Shown here piece after piece: positions 1-5,973 of a stretch of DNA of 8,342 nt (its first letter is position 1; each line of letters opens with the position of its first letter). Where the stretch lies: the NCBI GenBank assembly GCA_046706145.1, contig JBJKPP010000049.1, positions 1-8,342 on the forward strand, written 5' to 3'. The notes under the pieces are model-generated. The model was not told where the DNA came from and did no database searches. It saw only the letters and a list, made by a program, of their open reading frames with translations. Made by a program: the position numbers and the translations under genes. This DNA is from JBJKPP01 sp046706145 (GTDB taxonomy: Bacteria; Bacteroidota; Ignavibacteria; Ignavibacteriales; Ignavibacteriaceae).

Positions 1-1
1 C

Positions 2-157
2 AAGCTTAAAGCCTTGGATTATGACAATATAACTAATGAAGGCATTTGTTTCTATGGAAGATTAAACGATTTGAATGATGAAGAATTGGAAAAAGCAAAC
101 ATTACTAGAGAAGATGTACTTAATGGATTAAATGAGTTTAAAATTAAGTCTGTTTAA
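2..157 (+). CDS. 3' end of an unrecognised protein
   Basis: This is an open reading frame entering from the left edge and ending at a TAA at 155-157; only 51 C-terminal residues are visible. The visible end is hydrophilic and rich in Asp, Glu, Lys and Asn (it contains GRLNDLNDEELEKANI), with no membrane segment or cysteine pattern. I do not recognise the family. The acidic/basic, probably helical tail and normal codon use for an AT-rich genome argue for a real gene rather than noise, but so short a stretch could be open by chance. No hairpin terminator follows before the next gene. Confidence 0.45.
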   Translation, partial: KLKALDYDNITNEGICFYGRLNDLNDEELEKANITREDVLNGLNEFKIKSV

Positions 158-177
158 GTTTATGTTTTTAATTCCTG

Positions 178-211
178 AACTAAATATAAAAATTAACTAA
201 ATATAAAAATT
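178..211 (+). repeat. Perfect 17-bp tandem duplication
   Basis: The sequence AACTAAATATAAAAATT occurs twice back to back (178-194 and 195-211) without a mismatch. It ends 11 bp before the start codon of the YqaE-like gene, so it makes up most of that gene's immediate leader or promoter region. A slippage duplication of a promoter or leader segment is the simplest reading; a paired regulator site is possible. Confidence 0.85.
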
Positions 212-222
212 GTGAAGTGCTA

Positions 223-378
223 ATGGGTTGTGGCAGAGCCATATTATGTATAATACTTCCTCCGCTTGCCGTTATAGACAAAGGATGCGGTACACTTTTA
301 TTGGTCACAGTGCTTACAATATGTGGCTGGGTTCCGGGAGCAATTGCTGCTTTAGTTGTGTGCACTAGAACCAAGTAA
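223..378 (+). CDS. YqaE/Pmp3-family small membrane protein
   Basis: A 51-residue hydrophobic protein that fits the YqaE/Pmp3 proteolipid family (PF01679, usually about 50-60 residues). Seen directly: a first membrane segment at about residues 6-18 containing the family's ILPPLAV core, a short loop with DKGCG (19-23), and a second segment at about 24-47 containing the GWVPGAIAAL signature, then a short basic tail (TRTK). Five cysteines (3, 9, 22, 34, 47) are unusually many for so short a protein. Family members sit in the inner or plasma membrane and in yeast affect membrane potential and salt tolerance; the bacterial role is poorly defined. The ATG at 223 is preceded only by a weak purine run (GTGAAG, 212-217) and by the 17-bp tandem duplication. 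It stands alone, with no sign of an operon with purU. Confidence 0.85.
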   Translation: MGCGRAILCIILPPLAVIDKGCGTLLLVTVLTICGWVPGAIAALVVCTRTK

Positions 379-507
379 TTATTTTGACGGATTTTGACTC
401 CGATAATTAGTAAAAGTGTAGTAAAATTGTAATTGTTCAAGTATATTACCTACCTTTGAACATCAAATCATTTCTAGAACAATTGAAAAATATATTTGGG
501 TTGTAAA

Positions 508-1371
508 ATGCAGAATGAAAATTCAACTGCAGTTCTCTTATTTTCATGTCCTGACAGGAAAGGATTAGTATCAGAAATAACGCATTTTATTTTTGAAAAG
601 GGCGGAAATATCATTGACTTGGATGAACATGTTGCTCCTGAAGAAAAGATTTTCTCTATCAGAGTGGCCTGGGATATGAATAATTTTTCTGTTCCCGCCT
701 CAGAATTAAATAAAACCTTCAGTGAATTAGCTAATAAATTTAATGGGAATTTTGAAGTTAGATTTTTGGAGGAAAAATCGCGGGTAGCAGTTTTTGTTTC
801 AAAGTATGGGCATTGTCTGCACGAGATTCTGTGGCGTCATAGCACTGGAGAATATCCATTCGAGATTCCTTTAATAGTTTCTAATCATGAAGAACTAAAA
901 CCTTTGGCAGAACAGTATCAAATTCCTTTTTATTTCTTCCAAATTAATAAAGAAAATAAAATTGAACAGGAGAAAAAGGAATTAAAATTACTCTCAGAAT
1001 ACAAAATTGATACAGTAGTACTTGCACGCTATATGCAGATTTTAAGTTCGCAGTTTGTTGAACAATACCCTAATATGATAATAAATATTCATCATTCTTT
1101 TTTACCAGCATTTGCAGGAAGTGAGCCTTATAAACAAGCTTACGAAAGGGGAGTGAAAATAATTGGAGCATCAAGTCATTATGTGACGGAAAAATTGGAC
1201 GAAGGACCAATTATTGAGCAGGACATAATGAGGATTTCACATAAAGATTCACTGAAAGATTTGATTCACAAGGGCCGGGATTTGGAACGACTAGTGTTAG
1301 CAAGAGCACTGATTTATCATGTTGAGCATAGGATACTTGTACTTGGAAGGAAAACAATTATTTTTGATTAG
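508..1371 (+). CDS. purU: Formyltetrahydrofolate deformylase (PurU)
   Basis: Hydrolyses 10-formyl-THF to formate and free THF in the cytosol, balancing the one-carbon pool and, in E. coli, supplying formate for PurT. The 287-residue length matches the family (about 280). An N-terminal ACT regulatory domain (about residues 6-75) opens with CPDRKGLVSEI, and a formyltransferase-fold domain follows (about 86-285). The catalytic Asn-His-Asp triad of this fold is present: N193 and H195 in NIHHSFLPAF, and D231 in LDEGPIIEQD. The family's PYKQAYERGVKIIGASSHYV and the C-terminal GRDLERLVLARAL are also clear. I chose the ATG at 508; an in-frame TTG at 496 would add only MGCK and has no better ribosome site. 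The leader has no strong Shine-Dalgarno. The gene ends just before an inverted-repeat cluster and a terminator-like hairpin, so it is probably monocistronic. E. coli PurU responds to methionine and glycine, which would link it to the methionine-related unit downstream, but that regulation is not shown here. Confidence 0.95.
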   Translation: MQNENSTAVLLFSCPDRKGLVSEITHFIFEKGGNIIDLDEHVAPEEKIFSIRVAWDMNNFSVPASELNKTFSELANKFNGNFEVRFLEEKSRVAVFVSKYGHCLHEILWRHSTGEYPFEIPLIVSNHEELKPLAEQYQIPFYFFQINKENKIEQEKKELKLLSEYKIDTVVLARYMQILSSQFVEQYPNMIINIHHSFLPAFAGSEPYKQAYERGVKIIGASSHYVTEKLDEGPIIEQDIMRISHKDSLKDLIHKGRDLERLVLARALIYHVEHRILVLGRKTIIFD

Positions 1372-1376
1372 CATCG

Positions 1377-1400
1377 TGACAATTGTCATATGTTATATGA
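1377..1400. repeat. Two overlapping inverted repeats after purU
   Basis: A perfect 12-bp palindrome TGACAATTGTCA lies at 1377-1388, and overlapping it are 6-bp arms TCATAT/ATATGA around GTT (1386-1400). They begin 6 bp after the purU stop and precede the larger hairpin. They could be an operator for the next transcript or simply part of the 3' structure of purU mRNA; nothing decides between these. Confidence 0.5.
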
Positions 1401-1408
1401 ACTCTTAC

Positions 1409-1446
1409 TTATAAACCCAATTTCTCCTCAAAAATTGGGTTTATAA
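1409..1446. terminator. Terminator-like hairpin between purU and the cyclase gene
   Basis: Two perfectly complementary 15-nt arms, TTATAAACCCAATTT (1409-1423) and its complement (1432-1446), enclose an 8-nt loop (CTCCTCAA). The core is CCCAATTT/AAATTGGG. No clear U-tract follows on the + strand (the flank is TAAAAAA), so as a classic Rho-independent terminator it is imperfect. Its place between a finished gene and a gene with its own strong ribosome site still favours an end-of-transcript role. Confidence 0.65.
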
Positions 1447-1462
1447 TAAAAAACGTTGTATA

Positions 1463-1498
1463 ACTTAATACTGTTTAAGTAAATCTCGAATTAGATTT
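1463..1498. promoter_or_regulatory. Pair of short inverted repeats in the cyclase leader
   Basis: Two 6-bp inverted repeats, each with a 6-nt spacer, lie head to tail: ACTTAA-TACTGT-TTAAGT (1463-1480) and AAATCT-CGAATT-AGATTT (1481-1498). They directly adjoin each other and end 5 bp before the Shine-Dalgarno of the cyclase gene. Their identical geometry (6+6+6) suggests two operator half-site pairs or leader hairpins, but short AT-rich repeats arise easily by chance. Confidence 0.3.
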
Positions 1499-1517
1499 CA
1501 ACAAAGGAGGCAACATT

Positions 1518-2153
1518 ATGAGCAATGATGATTGGATTGACATTACTATGCCTATTGAAAATAATATGGTTCATTGGCCTGGCGATACTGATATAGTAAT
1601 AAAAAGAACTAATTCAATTGCGAATGGAGATGACTGTAATCTAACCAATCTTTCAATGAGTGCTCATACATCCACACACATGGACGCGCCACTTCATTTC
1701 ATTGACAATGCAAAAGATATTTCTACTTTACCTTTTGATGCAGTAATTGGAAGTGCGAAAGTCATCAAAATAGAAAATCGTATTTCTATTAATCTTGAAG
1801 AACTTAAAAAATATAATATTGAAGAAAACGATCGCCTTCTTTTCAAAACGAACAATTCATCTATAGATTGGAGAATGAAAGACTTTATAAAAAATTATGT
1901 TTTTCTTTCCACTGAGGCCGCGAAGTATCTTGTAGAGAAAAAAGTTAAGACGATTGGAATAGATTATTTGTCAATTGCAGGATTAAACAACACATCAGAA
2001 GTTCATGAAATTCTTCTTGGAGCAGGAATTTGGATAATTGAAGGCCTGGCTTTAAAAGATGTTTCTGAGGGAACTTATGAACTTATCTGTCTGCCATTAA
2101 ATTTGATTGGGTCTGACGGTGCCCCAGCTAGAGCAGTTGTTAGGGAAATTTAA
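1518..2153 (+). CDS. Cyclase-family metal hydrolase (kynurenine formamidase-like)
   Basis: A 211-residue protein of the cyclase family (PF04199), whose best-known bacterial member KynB hydrolyses N-formylkynurenine to kynurenine and formate; others are isatin hydrolases or polyketide-related enzymes. The metal site is intact: H50-T-S-T-H54-M-D56-A-P-L-H60, with H163 in SEVHEILL and E175 in IIEGL completing the usual set. The N-terminal WIDITMPIENNMVHWPGD and the C-terminal SDGAPARAVV are also family-typical. The ATG is fixed by a textbook AAAGGAGG at 1503-1510, seven bases upstream, much stronger than any other ribosome site here, which suggests high translation. It has its own leader after a terminator-like hairpin and 276 bp of non-coding sequence behind it, so it appears to be transcribed alone. 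No kynurenine-pathway neighbour is visible, so kynB is not assigned. The family is secure but the substrate is not. Confidence 0.85.
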   Translation: MSNDDWIDITMPIENNMVHWPGDTDIVIKRTNSIANGDDCNLTNLSMSAHTSTHMDAPLHFIDNAKDISTLPFDAVIGSAKVIKIENRISINLEELKKYNIEENDRLLFKTNNSSIDWRMKDFIKNYVFLSTEAAKYLVEKKVKTIGIDYLSIAGLNNTSEVHEILLGAGIWIIEGLALKDVSEGTYELICLPLNLIGSDGAPARAVVREI

Positions 2154-2292
2154 AAAGGCTAAAAAACTATTAAATAAACCAAGTTTGATACCTTGACTGA
2201 TTTCTACCATTCCTCTAATAAATTTAGTTTTACCCCAGTCGCATAATGAACCATGTTATAGTTTCGATTAATACGTACATTATTTATATTTA

Positions 2293-2328
2293 ATTGAACC
2301 GATATAATATTTCTATTATCGATTCAAT
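2293..2328. promoter_or_regulatory. Inverted repeat upstream of the corrinoid operon
   Basis: Arms ATTGAACCGATA (2293-2304) and TATCGATTCAAT (2317-2328) are complementary at 11 of 12 positions around a 12-nt spacer. This is the most regular structure in the gene-free, AT-rich interval 2154-2429. The site lies about 100 bp before the first gene of the corrinoid unit, a reasonable position for an operator, but I cannot place a convincing promoter next to it. I see no cobalamin or SAM riboswitch motif in the interval. Confidence 0.35.
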
Positions 2329-2392
2329 ATTATATTTTAATGTTAGAAATTTTAGACTGAATATAGGTCAAATTGATGATGAATAACGTCAC

Positions 2393-2412
2393 TAAACAAT
2401 TTTTTTTGTTTA
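2393..2412. promoter_or_regulatory. Small hairpin with a T-loop before the ASKHA gene
   Basis: TAAACAA (2393-2399) and TTGTTTA (2406-2412) are perfectly complementary around TTTTTT. The hairpin ends 17 bp before the start codon, just ahead of the weak purine run (GAAAAGA, 2416-2422) that would serve as ribosome site. It is AT-rich and weak, and might modulate initiation of the first gene. Confidence 0.25.
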
Positions 2413-2429
2413 TCTGAAAAGATTTTTAA

Positions 2430-4133
2430 ATGAGTGTAGAATTACATTTCAATAACGAACGATTTGACGTAGAAAAAGGTCATTCTTTGTTTGAATATGC
2501 CGAATTGGTTGGGATTCGCGTACCAACTTCATGTGTCAAACAAGGTAAGTGTAAAGAATGTCTTGTTGAAATCACTGAAGGTATGGAATGTCTATCGCAG
2601 CCTACTTACAAAGAAGCGCATTTAAGAGGAACATTAGCTTTGCCTGATAATAATTTCAGGTTATCCTGCCAGACAAAAATTATTGCTGATTCAGGTGTTG
2701 TTCGCTGCAACACTATGCGGCGCGGCAAAATGAAGATTGAACATAAAGCCTTTAAACTTCCAACTGCAGATAGAAAACTTAAGCTTGAGCCTGCTGTCAC
2801 GAGGGATAGCGAAAAAATTTTGATGGATGGAAAAGAAATTGACAGGTCGAATAAGACAATTCATGGTATCGCGATAGACCTTGGTACAACAACAATAGTT
2901 GTTCGTTTGTTTAATCTCGAAGATGGCGAGTTAGTTGCAGATTCGTCATTTGAAAATCCGCAAAGATTTGGTGGTTCGGATGTTATGTCGCGCATCCAAT
3001 ATGATACCGAACATAAGGGCAAATTATTGCAAAGAACACTTTCTGGTTATTTGACTCATACAATAGAAGAATTTCCTGTTGATCCGCAATCTATTTACGA
3101 AATTGCCGTTGGTGGAAACTCAACAATGCGGGATTTGTTTTTCCGTCTAAGCGTTTATTCAATTGGACAAAACCCTTATCGATCAATTACTGAAATAGAA
3201 AGTATAGAAGGGAAAAGAACAACTACATCTCTCATTCAAACTCCCAAAAGGTTGTTGCTTCCTGTTAATCCCAAAGCGCGTGTTTACGGACTTCCTATAA
3301 TCAGCGGGCATGTTGGTGCCGATGCTGCCGCTTGTATGCTCGCCGTAGATATTGCAAACGAGGAGCGATTGGTTGCAATAATGGATATTGGAACAAATAC
3401 GGAATTAATTTTGGGGAACAAAGACAGAATTCTTGCTGCTTCGTGTCCTGCCGGACCTGCATTCGAGGGTGGGAAAATTTCATGCGGTATGCCTGGACTC
3501 CCCGGAGCAATTGAAAAAGTGAAAATGAATTCAGATGGCTCATTTAATATTGAAGTGGTTGGCGATGGAAAGCCAGAAGGGATCTGTGGCTCCGGCTTGA
3601 TTGATCTTTTAAGTGAATTGTTGAGGAATTCCAAAATTAATTATCTCGGAAGATTTACTGATGCTGATTCTCTAAATGGTTCGTACGAAGAAGGACTTGA
3701 GAAAATTATTCTTTATTCAGATAGCGAACGAGAAATTTTTATTAATGAAAGTGACATAAATGAACTTGCACAAGCAAAGGCAGCTAACGTTGCCGGACTT
3801 CATTCTGTCTTTAACAAATATGGAATTAAGTTTAGTGATATTGACGTTTTCTATCTTGCTGGTGGTTTTGGAAGATACCTGAATGTGGAATCTGCAAAAA
3901 GAATCGGTCTGATTCCCAACATTGACGATTCTAAAATAGTGCAGGTTGGTAATGCATCTATTGAGGGCGTGAGTATTGCTTTGCTATCTATGACAAAACG
4001 TAAAGAACTGGAGGAGCTTGTGAAGAAAATAACACATTGTCGTCTTGAAACAGATCCTGAATTTTTTAACTATTTTGTGGAAGGCTGTCAATTTAATCCG
4101 GTTGAATCACTAAGAACTAGTAATGCAGTATGA
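2430..4133 (+). CDS. RACo-like corrinoid activation protein (2Fe-2S ferredoxin + ASKHA ATPase, DUF4445 type)
   Basis: Predicted to return inactive Co(II) corrinoid protein to Co(I), coupling ATP hydrolysis to uphill electron transfer as in RACo and RamA. The N-terminal domain (about residues 1-90) is a plant-type 2Fe-2S ferredoxin with C35, C41, C44 and C80 in the expected CX5CX2C...C spacing. This N-terminal 2Fe-2S layout resembles RACo rather than RamA, which has a C-terminal 2[4Fe-4S] domain. The ASKHA part begins near residue 148 with the phosphate-binding AIDLGTTT. The second ASKHA loop is at 318-324 (MDIGTNT), followed by CPAGPAFEGG (339-348), GICGSGLIDLL, AQAKAANVAGL and the C-terminal FYLAGGFGRYL. 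The length of 567 residues is at the short end for the family (RACo is about 630). The start ATG has only a weak purine run upstream. The stop overlaps the next start as ATGA, implying translational coupling. Its target is most likely the corrinoid protein at 7041-7682. Confidence 0.9.
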   Translation: MSVELHFNNERFDVEKGHSLFEYAELVGIRVPTSCVKQGKCKECLVEITEGMECLSQPTYKEAHLRGTLALPDNNFRLSCQTKIIADSGVVRCNTMRRGKMKIEHKAFKLPTADRKLKLEPAVTRDSEKILMDGKEIDRSNKTIHGIAIDLGTTTIVVRLFNLEDGELVADSSFENPQRFGGSDVMSRIQYDTEHKGKLLQRTLSGYLTHTIEEFPVDPQSIYEIAVGGNSTMRDLFFRLSVYSIGQNPYRSITEIESIEGKRTTTSLIQTPKRLLLPVNPKARVYGLPIISGHVGADAAACMLAVDIANEERLVAIMDIGTNTELILGNKDRILAASCPAGPAFEGGKISCGMPGLPGAIEKVKMNSDGSFNIEVVGDGKPEGICGSGLIDLLSELLRNSKINYLGRFTDADSLNGSYEEGLEKIILYSDSEREIFINESDINELAQAKAANVAGLHSVFNKYGIKFSDIDVFYLAGGFGRYLNVESAKRIGLIPNIDDSKIVQVGNASIEGVSIALLSMTKRKELEELVKKITHCRLETDPEFFNYFVEGCQFNPVESLRTSNAV

Positions 4134-5443
4134 ATGAACTTATTGACAATAATCCTGAAGTCAATGTTATTGAGGATGAATATAAACGTCTTCTCGGCTA
4201 TCCTCATGATTATCTGCTTGAAGGACGCTCACGGGAATTAGCAGACTGGGCTGCAAAATGGTACAAAGAAAATGGGAAACCCTGGGTTTATGCTAGATAT
4301 ACTGATGAAGTTGATTATTTAAAAAATAAACTTGTAGTTGAAGGAACTGAATTTTCATCAATGAAACTAAGAAAACAACTTACTGATGCGCAGGCTGAAA
4401 GCGCAATGTTAGTTGCCCTTTCTGCAGGCAGAGAACTGGAAGAAAAGGCATATCAAGTTTGGAAGGAAGAAAAACCAGATGAGTATTTCTTTCTGGAAGT
4501 TTACGGCTCTGCTGTTGTAGAGCGTTTAGTAACTACAACAGGGGCACGTTTTTGTGTCTGGGCGGATACGAATGGTTTAGCTGTTCTACCTCATTATAGC
4601 CCTGGTTATCCAGGTTGGGATATTAGAGAACAAAATAAATTTCTTGAACTCATACGGAAAAAAAATAATCATAAATTACCTGGAGAAATCGAGGTTCTCG
4701 GAACTGGGATGCTCAAGCCAAAGAAATCACTCCTTGCATTATTTGGTATTACAAAACATCTCGACAAGGTTCAAAATCTCCGGGAATTAGTTCCTTGTGA
4801 AAATTGTTCGTTACAAAATTGCCAGTACAGAAGAAAACCATATAAATTTCCTCGTAAGCAGATTGAAGATGTGAATGACCTGCAGCCAGAAACAAATGAT
4901 GAAGTAAGAAATGGTAATAAAACTTCGAGTGGAAATGATTTTATAAGTGTTCTAACAAAAGATGCAAAATATAATTTCAATACTAAAGCTCTCCAGAAAT
5001 GGACTAAAGAAAGATTGCATCTTCAAGTTTTGGAGGATAAATCTGTAAAAGCAAATTTTAGGTATGAAGGAACTACATGTTCAAATATGGGTCGTTGCCT
5101 GCAGTTTGATTATCATGTTATATTGAGTTGCGGAGATGAGGGGTATAAAATTAATTCACTTAGTTGTAAGCCAGCTCCAGACGATGCAGGATATACTTAC
5201 ATGTGTGAATATATTAAAAGTCCTGATGAACTAATGGCTGAGATTGAAGAAGAAAAACCACTATTAGGAAAGTCATTGGAAGATGTTCTTAATTGGAAAC
5301 GTGAATTCGATCCGGAAGGATGTTATTGTAAGTCTGACAGCCGGAAATATAAATGGGGGCTTGTTTTTGAAGTTATTCATTATGCATTAGTGCAGTATGA
5401 GAATCAAAAAAATTCCCTTTACTTAACAGAATTACGTAGATAG
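4130..5443 (+). CDS. Stand-alone MetH activation-domain-like protein with a Cys-rich C-terminal extension
   Basis: Residues about 15-235 resemble the AdoMet-binding activation domain of B12-dependent methionine synthase, in the form found as separate or C-terminal modules in anaerobes: GSAVVERLV (126-134), YSPGYPGWDI (156-165), LKPKKSLLALFGI (from 195), and a terminal cysteine cluster C223-X2-C226-X4-C231 followed by YRR. Two expected features differ. The Arg before the PGY motif, which binds AdoMet in E. coli MetH, is H155 here, and the LTES-like segment reads VLGTG (189-193). A polar linker (about 240-280) leads to a roughly 150-residue C-terminal part I do not recognise, with seven more cysteines (317, 323, 334, 346, 359, 398, 400), including TCSNMGRC and GCYCK; they could bind a metal or an iron-sulfur cluster. 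The start overlaps the upstream stop by ATGA, tying it to the RACo-like activator. It probably takes part in corrinoid reactivation; whether it still uses AdoMet is doubtful. Confidence 0.75.
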   Translation: MNELIDNNPEVNVIEDEYKRLLGYPHDYLLEGRSRELADWAAKWYKENGKPWVYARYTDEVDYLKNKLVVEGTEFSSMKLRKQLTDAQAESAMLVALSAGRELEEKAYQVWKEEKPDEYFFLEVYGSAVVERLVTTTGARFCVWADTNGLAVLPHYSPGYPGWDIREQNKFLELIRKKNNHKLPGEIEVLGTGMLKPKKSLLALFGITKHLDKVQNLRELVPCENCSLQNCQYRRKPYKFPRKQIEDVNDLQPETNDEVRNGNKTSSGNDFISVLTKDAKYNFNTKALQKWTKERLHLQVLEDKSVKANFRYEGTTCSNMGRCLQFDYHVILSCGDEGYKINSLSCKPAPDDAGYTYMCEYIKSPDELMAEIEEEKPLLGKSLEDVLNWKREFDPEGCYCKSDSRKYKWGLVFEVIHYALVQYENQKNSLYLTELRR

Positions 5444-5468
5444 TGTTTTATATATTTTTTATTCATTT

Positions 5469-5472
5469 GGAG
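5469..5472 (+). promoter_or_regulatory. Ribosome binding site that supports a TTG start
   Basis: GGAG lies 10 bases upstream of the TTG at 5483 (TTTGGAGAAAA context). It is the only Shine-Dalgarno-like motif near the 5' end of the 108-residue reading frame. The first in-frame ATG, at 5540, has no such motif and would remove 19 residues. Confidence 0.6.
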
Positions 5473-5482
5473 AAAATTTACA

Positions 5483-5809
5483 TTGATAAAAATCTGTGAC
5501 ATTGACCAGACGGCAAAAGAAAAACTGCCGCCAAATTTTATGGATAAGTCTAGAATTGGTGTTCACTACACTGATGCATTTATTAAGCCAATGAACGTAA
5601 AGCTCGACGATGGCACACGTATATCTTGCAAACGGAAAGGCTTAAAAATAATGCTTGTTGTTGGTACAAAAAAGGGTGAAGGCTTAATGAGAAGACTTGA
5701 TGTAAGTAAAGACCCGGTCGTTATGCTAAACACTGCTCTTCAAGTGGCGGCAAAGGCTGCGGAAGTTGAATTAAAAATTACGGACACAGAAATTTTTGTT
5801 ACACCTTAA
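5483..5809 (+). CDS. Unrecognised 108-residue protein in the corrinoid operon
   Basis: I do not recognise this family. The frame is open for 108 codons from a TTG start supported by GGAG, 39 bases after the preceding stop, and reads as a genuine soluble protein. The N-terminal third contains IGVHYTDAFIKPMNV, and the centre is basic and strand-like (DDGTRISCKRKGLKIMLVVG, 42-61). A Gly-Lys-rich turn (TKKGEGLMRR, 62-71) precedes a predicted helix (VMLNTALQVAAKAAEVEL) and a closing strand. There are two cysteines (5 and 49), no membrane segment and no signal peptide. Its position between the two activation proteins and the methyltransferase genes suggests a small accessory or redox-partner role, but that is guilt by association only. 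It is followed by a repeat-rich gap rather than another coupled gene. Confidence 0.7.
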   Translation: MIKICDIDQTAKEKLPPNFMDKSRIGVHYTDAFIKPMNVKLDDGTRISCKRKGLKIMLVVGTKKGEGLMRRLDVSKDPVVMLNTALQVAAKAAEVELKITDTEIFVTP

Positions 5810-5837
5810 ATTTTATTTACAGTATTTGTCGTACAAC

Positions 5838-5870
5838 GGCTTTGTGAAGCCATACCTGCCGGTAGGCAAG
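5838..5870. repeat. Two adjacent REP-like hairpins
   Basis: GGCTT-TGTG-AAGCC (5838-5851) is a perfect 5-bp stem. Three bases later, CCTGCC-GGTA-GGCAAG (5855-5870) forms a 6-bp stem with one C/A mismatch; the unmutated form CCTGCCGGTAGGCAGG is a familiar dispersed repeat in Bacteroidota-type genomes. Both lie in the 164-bp gap inside the corrinoid gene set and are locally more G+C-rich than the flanks. They could act as a processing or attenuation site, or be an inert inserted repeat. Confidence 0.65.
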
Positions 5871-5895
5871 TCTGTGCAGCTAACTTTTTTGACAA

Positions 5896-5934
5896 CACAA
5901 AGTTACTCTAAGGAAACACAAAGTCTCACAAAGT
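5896..5934. repeat. CACAAAGT repeat cluster
   Basis: The octamer CACAAAGT occurs three times, at 5896-5903, 5917-5924 and 5927-5934, with start-to-start spacings of 21 and 10 bp, i.e. multiples of about 10. On the - strand one frame reads LCETLCFLRVTLC, the kind of translation given by widespread CACAAAG-type intergenic repeats in many environmental genomes. The cluster ends 39 bp before the UroD-family start codon. Together with the adjacent hairpins it looks like a dispersed repeat unit; helical phasing would also suit a DNA-binding protein. Confidence 0.6.
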
Positions 5935-5973
5935 GAAAGGAATAATAATAAAAGATTTCAGAAGGGAAATAAT

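Noticed and set aside
180..440. 86-residue frame on the - strand over the YqaE-like gene
   Set aside because: Its translation is the antisense of a recognisable YqaE/Pmp3 protein on the + strand, and it has no family features of its own.
491..498. TATATTTG as a Bacteroidota-type -7 promoter element (TAnnTTTG) for purU
   Set aside because: The match is good but the nearest TTTG upstream (455-458) is 32 bp away, longer than the usual spacing, and the start codon would lie almost at the transcription start.
496..507. Upstream TTG start for purU
   Set aside because: It adds only four residues (MGCK) with no better ribosome site; the ATG at 508 places the ACT domain at the usual distance from the N-terminus.
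2154..2429. Cobalamin or SAM riboswitch before the corrinoid unit
   Set aside because: I looked for the conserved B12-box and SAM-I core sequences and saw none; the interval is too AT-rich to form those helices convincingly.
3284..3634. Long - strand and other-frame open stretches inside the ASKHA gene
   Set aside because: They lie wholly within a gene with strong family motifs and are shadow frames; none has a recognisable domain.
5828..5940. CRISPR array or coding remnant in the repeat-rich gap
   Set aside because: Repeat units are only 8 bp with irregular spacing and no spacers of constant length; the short - strand open frame (LCETLCFLRVTLC) is the translation of the repeat, not a recognisable gene.
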